Origin: Rhynchopus euleeides
Taxonomy: Eukaryota > Euglenozoa > Diplonemea > Diplonemida > Diplonemidae
DNA length: 64,000 bases
Reading direction: 5' to 3'
Assembly (NCBI GenBank): GCA_963210315.1
Contig: OY723274.1
Coordinates: 2,108,001 to 2,172,000, forward strand
The position numbers were made by a program, and so were the translations under genes. This document shows positions 28,460 through 37,900 of the stretch, piece by piece. Under the pieces are notes generated by a model. The model searched no databases and was not told where the DNA came from. It saw nothing but the letters and a program-made list of their open reading frames with translations. Every line of letters starts with the position of its first letter. Positions within the stretch are counted from its first letter, which is position 1.

Positions 28460-31384
28460 ATGCCTATTGCACAGATCGACCGTGACACGGTGCGGCAGAT
28501 CTGCGTGTCGCAGGTCGTGTCCTCTGTGGGTGGCGCGGTGAAGGAGCTGGTGGAGAACGCCCTCGACGCCGGCGCCAAGACCATCACGGTGAAGACGCTG
28601 AACTGGGGGGTCGGGGAGATCAGCGTCGACGACGACGGTCGGGGCATCCGCGAGGGCGACATCCACAACGTGGTGGCGCAGCACGCCACCAGCAAGATCG
28701 AAGACTTCAAAGACATCGAGAGCGTCGCCACATTCGGCTTCCGCGGGGAGGCCCTCAGCGCGCTCTGCGGGCTGGGCACCCTCTCCATCGAGACGAAGCA
28801 TGCTGACGCACCAAAGGGCACTCTTGTCCGCTTCGCCCACAGCCAGGACATCGCATCCCGGGAGGCATCCTCGAGGCGTGGCGGGACATGTGTCACGGTG
28901 AAGAACCTCTTCAGCACCCTCGCCGTCCGCCGGAAGGAGCTCGAGCGCAACGGGAAGCGGGAGTACCAGCAGTGCCTCAAGATCATGCAGGAGTACTGCA
29001 TCGCCACATGCGGTGTGAGGATCCGCCTGCTGAACCAGGCAGCGCCTGGGAAGCCCTTCCAGGTGATGGTGAGCTCGTCGGGGAAGTCCCTCATCGAGAA
29101 TGTGCATGAGGTGTTTGGGATGCAGGTCACTTCTGACCTGCAGAAGGCAAACTTGAGGCTCGACAACGGGATGATCATATCGGGGCTGGTGTCGAAGCCG
29201 ATCCGCGGGTGCGGCAGGACAAAGACGGATGCGCGGTACCTCTACATCAGGTCGCGCCCCGTCGACATCCCTGCGGTCGCCAGCAAGATAAACGCCGCCT
29301 ACCGGAAGTCCAACCTGAAGGAGAAGCCGATGTTCTTCCTCAACATCAGCGGGGAGGCGGATGCTTTTGACGTCAACGTGACGCCCGACAAGCGCACCGT
29401 GCTGATGAAGGGCATCGAGGATGTGTGCGACGCGATCTACGAAGGCTTCTGCCGGCTGTGGGATGCCAGCGACCCCCACAAGCAGGACACCGCCGGGCCC
29501 GCCCCCTCCCCTGCCGCGGCCGCCCCGTCGCCCGCCGCGCTGAAGCAGATGAAGTGGGACGACGCGGCCCTCACAGCAGATGAGGAGCAGATCCGCGTCC
29601 CTTCTAAAGACGCCATCGCTGCGGCAGCTGCGAGCGCCAAGGCCGCGCCACCCCCTGTCTCTGCGGAACGCTTCCTCAGCATGAGGCGGGAGGGGTCTTC
29701 CAGCCTGAAGTCGCAGGCGTCGGCTGAGGTGCGCACCCTCGACTTCGACGCGATGGACACCGACGAACCCCCGCCCCTGCCCCAGGCAGGGGCAGGGGCA
29801 GCGGTTGCTGCCAAAGTCGCCAAATTTTCCGAAGCCGCCGAAGGCCCTGCCGCACCCCCGACACAGCAGGATGCGAAGGCCGGGCAGGGGCAGGGGCTGC
29901 ACTCCCGCCAGTCAACCCTCGTTGTTGCCGACGATGCCTGCTGCGAGTCTCATGAGGGTGGTGGTGGTGGAGGTGTGGCTCCCGCAGGGAGCCATGCCAC
30001 TGCAGGGGTGCCGGGCAGCCCGCCGGCACCCACAGGCAGCGCCTCCCTGAAGAAGCGGAGGCGGGGCGAGGCGGAGGAGGTGGAGGTGGATGTGGATGCT
30101 GTGGCGGCGGCGGTGCCGGAGGAGGGCGGCAGCGGGTGCAGCTGCTGCGACGAGGAGGGGGAGGGGCGGCAGCCGCCGAAGAAGCAGGCGCGCAGCGCAG
30201 GGCGCACCGCCCGGAGGCAGAGGGGTGTGCGGCAGGCGGTGGATGCGGATGCAGGCAGCGATGGGGGCAGCAGCGACATCGGCAGCTATGAGCAGGACTC
30301 TGCGATGAGCTCCGACAGCGAGAGCGTGCATCCCGAGCCTGCCCCTGTGGTGCAGGAGGTGGCGCCCGCCCCGCCACCAAAGAAGGGCAAGGCGAAGCAG
30401 ACGAAGAAGGCTGCGGCTCCGCCGCAGCCGGCGAGCATCCGGCGCACGGTGGGTGGTGCTGCGGAGCAGGCTGCAGCGCATGTGGGTGTGTGCCACTTCG
30501 GGAGCGGGAAGAGTGCGGAGGAGCTGGCGCAGCGGCCCGCTCGTGTGGCGGTGGTGCCCCCGCGGGGCGATGTGCAGCGTGCGTCGCAGCGGATTGCCTT
30601 CGACTTCGGGAAGGTGCAGCAGCGCCTGGCGGCGGAGCCGCAGGTGGTGGGGGAGGCGGGTGCGCAGTGGAGTGGCTACGCCGCGAAGGGCAGCAAGTGT
30701 GAGGAGGAGCTGTCGAGCCGTGTGGCGAAGGCGGACTTCCTGCGCATGCGCATCATCGGGCAGTTCAACAAAGGCTTCATCGTGGTGGGGCTGGGGAAGG
30801 AGCTGTTCCTGGTGGACCAGCATGCGAGCGATGAGAAGTTCAACTTCGAGCGCCTGAAGGCTGCCTATCAGGTGCGCCCGCAGCCCCTGGTGCAGGCGCG
30901 GCCCCTGCCGCTGCCCGCAGGGGACATGCTTCTGCTGCGTGATAACCTGGAGGTGTTCACGCAGAACGGCTTCCGCTTCCGCTTCAACGACGACGAGGAT
31001 GGCGACCCGGCACAGCGTGTCATGGTGACGGCGATCCCCACCTCGTACAACACCACATTCACCGACAGGGATGTGCATGAGATCATTGCCATCCTGAAGG
31101 AGATCCCAGGTGCCAAGATGGTGCGCCCCACGCGCACCACAGCAATGCTGGCCAGCCGTGCGTGCCGTGGGTCTGTGATGATCGGCACGGCGCTGGACAG
31201 GCGCGAGATGCGCACCATCGTGCGGCATATGGCGACGATGCACAACCCTTGGAACTGCCCGCACGGGCGCCCCACGCTGCGGCACCTCACCACTCTGGGC
31301 CATGGCCCTGTGCGTGGGTCAGCACACCCCATGTCCACACAGACCGGCGGCACTCTGCCGCACGGTGCACCCCCCCTAGCATAG
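28460..31384 (+). CDS. PMS2: PMS2-type MutL homologue, DNA mismatch-repair endonuclease
   Basis: 974 residues. It forms MutL-alpha with MLH1 and nicks the error-containing strand in nuclear mismatch repair. The N-terminal GHKL ATPase shows IDRDTVRQICVSQVV, ELVENALDAGA (Bergerat motif I), DDDGRGI, and FGFRGEALSALC, then the transducer domain with DVNVTPDKRTVLM. A long Ala/Pro/Lys-rich linker (about 345-755) separates it from the C-terminal dimerisation/endonuclease domain, which carries QFNKGFIVV, the metal-binding DQHASDEKFNFE (DQHAx2Ex4E form), ACRGSVMIG and CPHGRPTLRH. All these match the PMS2/yeast Pms1 subtype. The start at 28460 gives the usual short MutL N-terminus. It is a single exon. 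The linker includes runs encoded by GGT, GCG and GAG repeats. Confidence 0.95.
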   Translation: MPIAQIDRDTVRQICVSQVVSSVGGAVKELVENALDAGAKTITVKTLNWGVGEISVDDDGRGIREGDIHNVVAQHATSKIEDFKDIESVATFGFRGEALSALCGLGTLSIETKHADAPKGTLVRFAHSQDIASREASSRRGGTCVTVKNLFSTLAVRRKELERNGKREYQQCLKIMQEYCIATCGVRIRLLNQAAPGKPFQVMVSSSGKSLIENVHEVFGMQVTSDLQKANLRLDNGMIISGLVSKPIRGCGRTKTDARYLYIRSRPVDIPAVASKINAAYRKSNLKEKPMFFLNISGEADAFDVNVTPDKRTVLMKGIEDVCDAIYEGFCRLWDASDPHKQDTAGPAPSPAAAAPSPAALKQMKWDDAALTADEEQIRVPSKDAIAAAAASAKAAPPPVSAERFLSMRREGSSSLKSQASAEVRTLDFDAMDTDEPPPLPQAGAGAAVAAKVAKFSEAAEGPAAPPTQQDAKAGQGQGLHSRQSTLVVADDACCESHEGGGGGGVAPAGSHATAGVPGSPPAPTGSASLKKRRRGEAEEVEVDVDAVAAAVPEEGGSGCSCCDEEGEGRQPPKKQARSAGRTARRQRGVRQAVDADAGSDGGSSDIGSYEQDSAMSSDSESVHPEPAPVVQEVAPAPPPKKGKAKQTKKAAAPPQPASIRRTVGGAAEQAAAHVGVCHFGSGKSAEELAQRPARVAVVPPRGDVQRASQRIAFDFGKVQQRLAAEPQVVGEAGAQWSGYAAKGSKCEEELSSRVAKADFLRMRIIGQFNKGFIVVGLGKELFLVDQHASDEKFNFERLKAAYQVRPQPLVQARPLPLPAGDMLLLRDNLEVFTQNGFRFRFNDDEDGDPAQRVMVTAIPTSYNTTFTDRDVHEIIAILKEIPGAKMVRPTRTTAMLASRACRGSVMIGTALDRREMRTIVRHMATMHNPWNCPHGRPTLRHLTTLGHGPVRGSAHPMSTQTGGTLPHGAPPLA

Positions 31385-32308
31385 TAGCATAGACAGCAGT
31401 GTGAATGGCATAGCAGCTCTTCGAGGAGTGTCGGATGGTGTCAGAGTGGTCCCTCCCCCCACACCCAGCCCCCACTCCCCAGCACTTTGCGCTTTGCCTT
31501 GCGGTGGGAGGGGGGGGGGGGTGAGATCGGGAGTGAACGGTGTTCAGAAACCCTGTGTGTGTGCCGGAGCATCACCCTCTTGTTGTGTTCGGGAGCACTG
31601 TTCTGCACGTGGGGCACCCTGCCACAGTGCAGCGTGGACGCACTGCGGACGTCTGGTGTCCGGAGACGACTCAGGCAAAGCGCGTGTTCAAATACAAGAC
31701 GTACGGCTTCTTCATGTTGAGCGCCCGCCCAGGGTACGTAACATGTGAAGTACCGACGCCCCGGCTTGCCGGGGCCTGGACATATGGTTTTACTCCCCGA
31801 CCCAGGGCCCTGTGAATGCTAGATCTCCCCGGTCCGAGTTTCCCCCTCTGAAACTACCTATGACACGTTTTTTGAAGTAATGCCGCGTTTTACGTACCAT
31901 ACACGCATGCTATGTGTATATAGGATACGAAACATGATGTGAACCTGAGAAAGCCAAAATGCAGAAATGTCCTCTTTCTTTCAGAATCAAGTGTACCCTG
32001 TGCTGTGAATACTTCCTGAGGTTGAGGGCGGACCCCGTCTATTCTTTGAAAGTACACTGCCCTCGAACCTGCTTGCAGGGTAAGGGGCGTCTATGGACAG
32101 ATCAAGCTTGCTTGTGATTGTCGACACCAAAAACAATATAGGGTACAGGCCCCTTTCGCCCCCCCTCTCTCTCTCTTTCGCAGAACTCCCCCACACTGCC
32201 ACACACTGCGCTGCATCGAGGCAGGGGGGTGCGTGGGGGTGGCAGTTACAGTCAGCACCCTCGCGGTGGCGGGGGGGTGGAGGTGGTGGGCATCGACACA
32301 CCCACAAG
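31385..32308. other. Intergenic, no gene seen
   Basis: Contains a G run near 31508-31521 and otherwise mixed sequence. The CT-rich stretch at 32159-32178 and the CA-rich stretch just before 32309 could serve trans-splicing of the next gene. Confidence 0.5.
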
Positions 32309-34250
32309 ATGGCACTCAGAAACCTGACGGCGGCGACCTTCCTCGTTATTGTGTGCATGGCGATGGTGTTGGTATGTTATGCCACTGCAGCCCACCTGAT
32401 GCTATGATGACCTGCATGATTCGGCATCCACCATGCTTTGAAATGTTGCCTGCTGTTGTTTCGTGTAGGTAGTGTCGGGTGCAACCGATTAACGCAAAAA
32501 AGGATTGCCGGGTTTCTTTTGTTTTGTGTTTGCAACCTTCTGGTTACCTGCACGTTGGGGCGTGGAGTGGGTGAAGTGTGCTCCCACTGCAACCTTTATT
32601 GTTCTGAACGCCTTCCGTGAGCACGGTGCGTTTGACACAAAAAATCATGTGCGTGTGTGTGTTAATGTAAATGCTGCCCCCACACACACCCCACCCTCAC
32701 AGATCATTTACACACACCTCGCGTGGCGTGTGCAGTCCCTCGAGGGGCGTGTCAGCGAGTTGTCCAGCGCGCTGAGCTCGCAGGGCGTGGGTGGCAACAC
32801 CCGCCTCGCGATAGCAGGGCGCCCATCGCCCTACCTGGGGCACACGCGGCAGCGGCTGCACCGAGGGCACCACAGGGAGCAGCTGCACGCAGAGCAGCAT
32901 GAGGCTGATGCCGAGGGGCAGGCACACGACACGCGCGACACGCATGCCGACACCGAGGAAGGCGCAGGCAGCGAGAGCTCCTCCTCCGGGGGCTCTGAGG
33001 GCACCCTGCAGGACACGGCGGTGCCTCAGGCAACCCCAAGGCCTGGCAGGGCGCACCGCTACCGCAGCGGCGGTGGGAAAGCCCAGCTGCCCAGCTTCCT
33101 CGGGGGCACGGGTGGGGATGCGCTTGCCATGTTCGACGAGCCGACGCAGGCGCTGCTGCAGCAGTTCGGCGTGCTGTCCCCCACGGCCTACCGGGAGAAG
33201 CAGCGCCGCACGGCACCCACCACGCGTGTGCACAGGCAGGGGTCGGAGGCGCAGCCGCATTACTACTATGCGTATCTCGATGACCCCAGCCGCTTCCGCC
33301 TGCTGCTGGATGCGGAGTGGGGCCCCGGGGGCAAGCTGAAGAAGCCGAAGCGGCAGTCGCACCCGAAGTTCAACAAGAAGCGGGACGAGAGGTACTTCGA
33401 GGGATACACCTACCCCAAGCGGCATATGTGCCCCGGGGAGCCGTATGAATGCAGTGCGCACGGCGTGTGCGACTACACGCGTGGCGTGTGCACCTGCCAC
33501 CCCCCCTGGACAGGGTGGCAGTGCCACCTCAAGATGCGTGCCCCCGCAGCAGGTGCCCCGATGTATCCCACAGAGAATGAGTTCACGCAGGACGACTGTG
33601 TCGACCAGCACATCAGCGCGCCTGCCGCTGAGAAGTGGGACGAGCGGACAGAGAAGCGCTGCCGCGGGATGGATGATCGCAACGGGATGTGGCTGGGGCT
33701 GACGAAGAAGATGACGAAGACCATTGCGCACTCCATCGCAGAGACGCTCGGCGTGGAGGAGGGGCACAAGGTGCTGGACATCGGGATGGGGTGCGGCACG
33801 ATCTCCGAAGGCATCAAGGAGGCGGTGGACATCCGCATGTATGGTCTGGACTACTCGCAGGCAGCGGTGCACTACGTCCGCGAGAACAACAAGGGGACCT
33901 TCTGTGTCGCGGATGTGCGGCAGCTGGGGTTTATCCCCGACGCCTCTGTCGACTTTGCCTTTGAGAACGGCGTCTTCTCCGTCACGCGTGACGGGCACTG
34001 CGAGACGTATAAGAATGTTGTGCGTGTCCTCAAGCCTGGGGGGACGCTGCTGATCCTGCAGACATACACCGACTGGCACAAGGTGCGCTGCTGGCAGAAC
34101 ATACGCATGCAGAGTGTCGAAGGGTGCCTTGCAGACCTGGGGCTGCGGATGGACTACATCCTGACCCGCGACCTGACGCGTGGGAAGTACGACTCCTACT
34201 GTGCTGGCGAGACGTATGCCTTCTTCCTGCGGAAGCCCCTGAACTCTTGA
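32309..34250 (+). CDS. Membrane-anchored EGF-like / SAM-dependent methyltransferase protein (one intron)
   Basis: Two exons, 32309-32371 and 32703-34250, give 536 residues. Exon 1 (21 codons) starts MALRNLTAATFLVIVCMA; exon 2 continues IIYTHLAW, so together they form one transmembrane segment (about 8-30) of a type II protein. The single ORF without splicing would have no membrane anchor. A disordered Gln/Ser/Gly-rich stalk follows (~60-170). Residues ~264-297 are an EGF-like six-Cys module (C-x6-C-x5-C-x6-C-x-C-x8-C). Residues ~370-480 are a class I methyltransferase: VLDIGMGCGTI (SAM motif I), YGLDYSQ, FCVADVRQL, and NVVRVLKPGGTLLI. Probable Golgi or ER luminal methyltransferase acting on glycan, lipid or small-molecule acceptors; the substrate is unknown. 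The pairing of EGF and methyltransferase domains is unusual. Confidence 0.82.
32372..32702 (+). other. cis-spliced intron, 331 bp
   Basis: GTATGTTATG donor and CCCCACCCTCACAG acceptor, phase 0. Splicing restores a continuous transmembrane helix, and the intervening sequence has in-frame stops after exon 1. It is the only host intron I could support in the window. Confidence 0.75.
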
Positions 34251-34503
34251 GCCCACCACGATGCATGCCTGTGCTCCCATGGGGCCCGCCTTGCAGCGAA
34301 GGGTTGTGCCGTGCGATGGTCTGTGGAGGGTCGCCTGCCCTTTGTCTAGCAAACAAATTGGCGCTGCCGAAAATGGTTTCCGCCATTTAGGGAACGCGTG
34401 CGGGACCCGCCCCGCAATTATTTCAGTGTGACCCCTCCCGTGCCGTTGCACCGATGGCAGTCGCACACCTGGTGGCATCTGGTGGCCTTTACCTTGCACA
34501 GGA

Positions 34504-34551
34504 CGGCTCTGCAGACGCACATCACCGGGGGACTGTGCGTCTGCAGAGCCG
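34504..34551. repeat. Perfect 18-bp stem hairpin
   Basis: CGGCTCTGCAGACGCACA and its exact reverse complement are separated by a 12-nt loop. It lies between two genes, about 250 nt after the methyltransferase stop. It could be an RNA-processing signal, a small-RNA precursor or a tiny transposon remnant. Confidence 0.7.
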
Positions 34552-34988
34552 TGCGGCTCAACCCCCAGTGGGTGCCAACCGACGAGCAGCGGGCTGACAC
34601 CTACACGCGCGGAACACGAGCCGAACGGGCAATCCGCCTCGAGCCAGCACATATACCAACACGCAGCACCACGTAACCCGCACTCGGCACCGTATGATTA
34701 CATGACCAACCGGTGCATGAGCACGTCCCTCCGGAAGAGGGTCCTGGGTGTGGAAGCGTCAACGCATCAAACGAAGTATCAACAGTAGAGAAAGAGCGGC
34801 AGAGTTGAAGTGACACTTTCCAGGAGCAGCGACGGCGTCTCCTTTAGATCTCCGCGAGCCGCAAGCTGCGAGCTGCAAGGGCGCCCCCCCTGCCCCCTCT
34901 TGATCCCCCCCCACCCTCTGAGGCCCCCCTTGTGCATACGCCCTTCCCCACCCCTCCCCCACACCCACCCCACCCCCCACCACCCTGC

Positions 34989-34990
34989 AG
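34989..34990 (+). promoter_or_regulatory. Putative splice acceptor (2 nt before ATG)
   Basis: The CCACCCTGCAG tract ends just 2 nt before the ATG at 34993. Either an SL acceptor giving a nearly leaderless mRNA, or a cis-intron acceptor if an upstream exon exists. Confidence 0.5.
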
Positions 34991-34992
34991 GG

Positions 34993-37900
34993 ATGTCGTC
35001 CTGCACCGAGTCGGAACAGTCCGATGACATCGCACCCTTCGAAGCCTCTTTCTGGGAGGACGAGGGTGGTGCCGCAGGGGTCCCCTCCGATGACGAGGAC
35101 TTGACCGCCCTCACGGAGCGGATCGACCGCAGGAGGCGCTCCCGCGGCCCCAGCCTGCTGCTGTCGCCCGACTCAGGCGGCCTCACGCCCGCCTCCGCGA
35201 AGCTGCGCCACCTCGTGTCACTCCGGAAGCTGGGCAGCAAGGCGCTGTTCACCTCCTCATGCGGCACGGCTGCCCTCTCCGATGCAGCACCCGGCGAGCC
35301 AACCGGCATCTGGGCCCCTGGGCACACACACACTGTCCCGCCACACCTGCAGCCCCTCGCCCAGCAGGTCGCCGGCAAGGCCACAGACATCCAGGCACGC
35401 GAGCTGGAGCAGCTCCTCCGCCTCACAGAGATGTTCATCGACGAGTTCACCTCAGGCGTGCGCAGCCTCTGCAGCGGGGCTGCGGAGCAGCCCCACGCCT
35501 GCCTCCTCACGCAGCAGCTCTGCCACGCCGTGGAGCTGCTGCACCTCGCTGCCGCGGCGGACGCATCGGAGGCAGACTTCGCCCTCCGCCACCAGGCCCT
35601 GCCGCAGGCACTCCGCCTCGGGGAGCACCTCTTCCGCCTGCTGCTGCACTGCGAGGCAGGCGGGGCACAGCAGCAGCAGCAGCAGCAAGATGCAGACACG
35701 GCGCTCGCCTCCCTGCTGTGCGGCGGGGCATCCCCCGGCAGCCCTGCGGGTGGCGGGGCGTCGCCCCCCGCCCTGCACCCTTGCAGGGTGGAGGGCGTGC
35801 TGGCAGGCGTGGCGCAGCTGGTGGGGCGGCTCAGCCTCGTCATCCCCAGCACGCCTGCCGCAGCCTGCGGCACCCTCACGGAGGCAGGCGCGGCGGCGAG
35901 CGCCGCGGTGCGGCACGCCACCGCATGGCTCGACGCGGTGGGGAGGCGCCACCAGCAGCACGCCACAACCTCCTCCCGCCGCTGGGCACTGGACGCCGTC
36001 GCCGCGGCTGGGGCCGCACAGCTGCTGGAGGCTGTGGCCACCCTCGCCTACCGCCTCAGCCTCACAGAGGCCTGCCTCGACCTGCTGATCGGCGGCAGCG
36101 GTGGTGGTGGTGGTGGTGGTGATGGGGAGGCCCCTGCTGGCCCTGCTGGCGGTGACCCCCACCGCCCCCGAGGAGACGGCGAAGCCGCCGCCTCGGAGAA
36201 AGACGGCGGTGAGGAGGACGGCTGCGCCGCCCTGCTGCCAGCGCTGCTGCGCGCCGCAGCCGCGCCCTGCGTGCACTCCACACTGTGGCAGGCGCCGGGC
36301 ATCCTGGAGCCAGGGGGAGGAGGAGGCGGAGGGGGGGCGGGTGGTGGTGGTGGCGGCGGTGCCAGCCAGTTCACCCTGCGCCTCCTGTTCTATGTTGTGC
36401 TGACCGCAGGCAATGCCTCCCTCAGCGAGACGCACGGGCATGCCATATTCAGCCTCGCGGGCTTCCCGCTGCAGGCCGCGATCCTCCGGTGCCTCGGGGA
36501 GGTTGCGGGGGGTGCGGCAGGCGACGCCGCGCTGGCCCTCCCCATGCCGCCACCACCACCTCCTCCTCCTCCTCCCCCACACCCCGCATCCGCAACATCC
36601 GCACCCCAGCAGCATCAGGCACGCCGCGGCAGCACCTCCACGCTGAGCGTGCCTGGGGGCGACAGGCGCCACCGCAAGGCCTCAGCCGATGAGACGGCTG
36701 CCAGCATCATGTCCCGCCGCTACACCAAGGCGGCCCCGGCCCCCTACACAGGGGGCAGCGCCTCCGGGAGCGACGCTGCGGCGCGCGACACCGCATCGCC
36801 TCCTAACGACGACGTCCCGACGCAGCCACCCCCGGCCTCTGCTGCTGCTGAAGAGGGTGTGGTGCTTGCGCCGCTCGACCTCTGCGAGACTGCCATATTC
36901 TGCCTCCAGGTGGCTCTGGAGGCTGAGGACGAGTCGGGGCGGGACGCGCTGCTGCGCGGCGGGGGGACACAGGTCATGCTGCGCGCCGCGGCGGCCCTCG
37001 CCGCCATCACAGCCGCGGAGCTGCGCGACGGAGTGGGGGAGGGCGTGGCGGAGGATCCTGACGACACCTCTGCCTGCCCCGAGCTGCTGCACCTGCATGC
37101 GCTGCTGGACATCGTGACGTCGCTGCTCTCTGCGGGGGAGCATGGGGACTACGCCCCTGCGGGGACACCCTCGGGGGTGCGTGCGCTGCTGTGTGCCGCG
37201 GCACACCTCACGGCGGGGCTGGAGGCTGCGCGGGATGTTTTTCTGGAGGCGGCGGGCAGCGCGGAGGGCGTGTGGGGCTGCGTGCGGCACATCCCTTCGG
37301 TGCTGCAGGCGCTGCGGAAGGCGGTGTCGCTGCTGCTCAGCGCCAGCGCTGCGGGGGGCGTGCACCGCGGCATGGCGGAGGGTGGGGCTGCGGCGGCCCT
37401 GGCGGGGATGGCGCGGTTCTTCACATCCATCGCAGCCGGTGCTGCGCAGCAGCAGCAGCTGCTGCTGCGGCTGTTCCTGATGAACGGGGGCCTTGCGATC
37501 GCACCGGAGGCCGAGCCGCCGCCCGGAGGCAACGGCGACGCCACACCCACAGCCATGCAGCGCCTGCTGGTGTGGTGTACGCTGCACGGTGTCTCACCTC
37601 GCGCTGCCGACGCCACCGCAGGGCGGGCCACCTCACTGAGCCTGGCTGCGGATGTCTGCGCAGAGGGGTCGGAGTGCCTGCAGGTGTTGTGCGATCTGCT
37701 GGTGACGGTGTCTGCCTCTGCCGATGCCTGTGCGGCGCTGTGTGAGGCGGGCGTGCCGCTGGAGCTGCTGAAGGTGGTCTGCAGCTGCAGCCTGGCACAG
37801 GACACGGATGTGGATGTGCCGGTGGTGGCCCTCAAGCGCCTGGCCCTGAAGGCGGAGGGGTGGGGCTTCCTGATGCAGGGCCCCAACGGGGACGCCGTGG

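Larger units (their letters stand above)
34251..34992. other. Intergenic with a strong hairpin
   Basis: No gene. Besides the hairpin listed separately, it ends in a long CCCCACCC-rich pyrimidine tract leading to the acceptor of the next gene. Confidence 0.6.

Noticed and set aside
28415-31303. Two long minus-strand ORFs opposite the PMS2 gene
   Set aside because: The plus strand has every MutL motif; the antisense reading has none.
32505-32702. Unspliced start of the methyltransferase ORF at 32505
   Set aside because: It lies in the intron; exon 1 at 32309-32371 gives a continuous membrane anchor.
34779-36041. Long minus-strand ORFs opposite the 34993-41772 gene (also 38852-39895, 39085-42102)
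   Set aside because: They are antisense frames of a very GC-rich coding region. Their translations are Arg/Ala/His low-complexity and show no domain, while the plus strand reads as structured helices.
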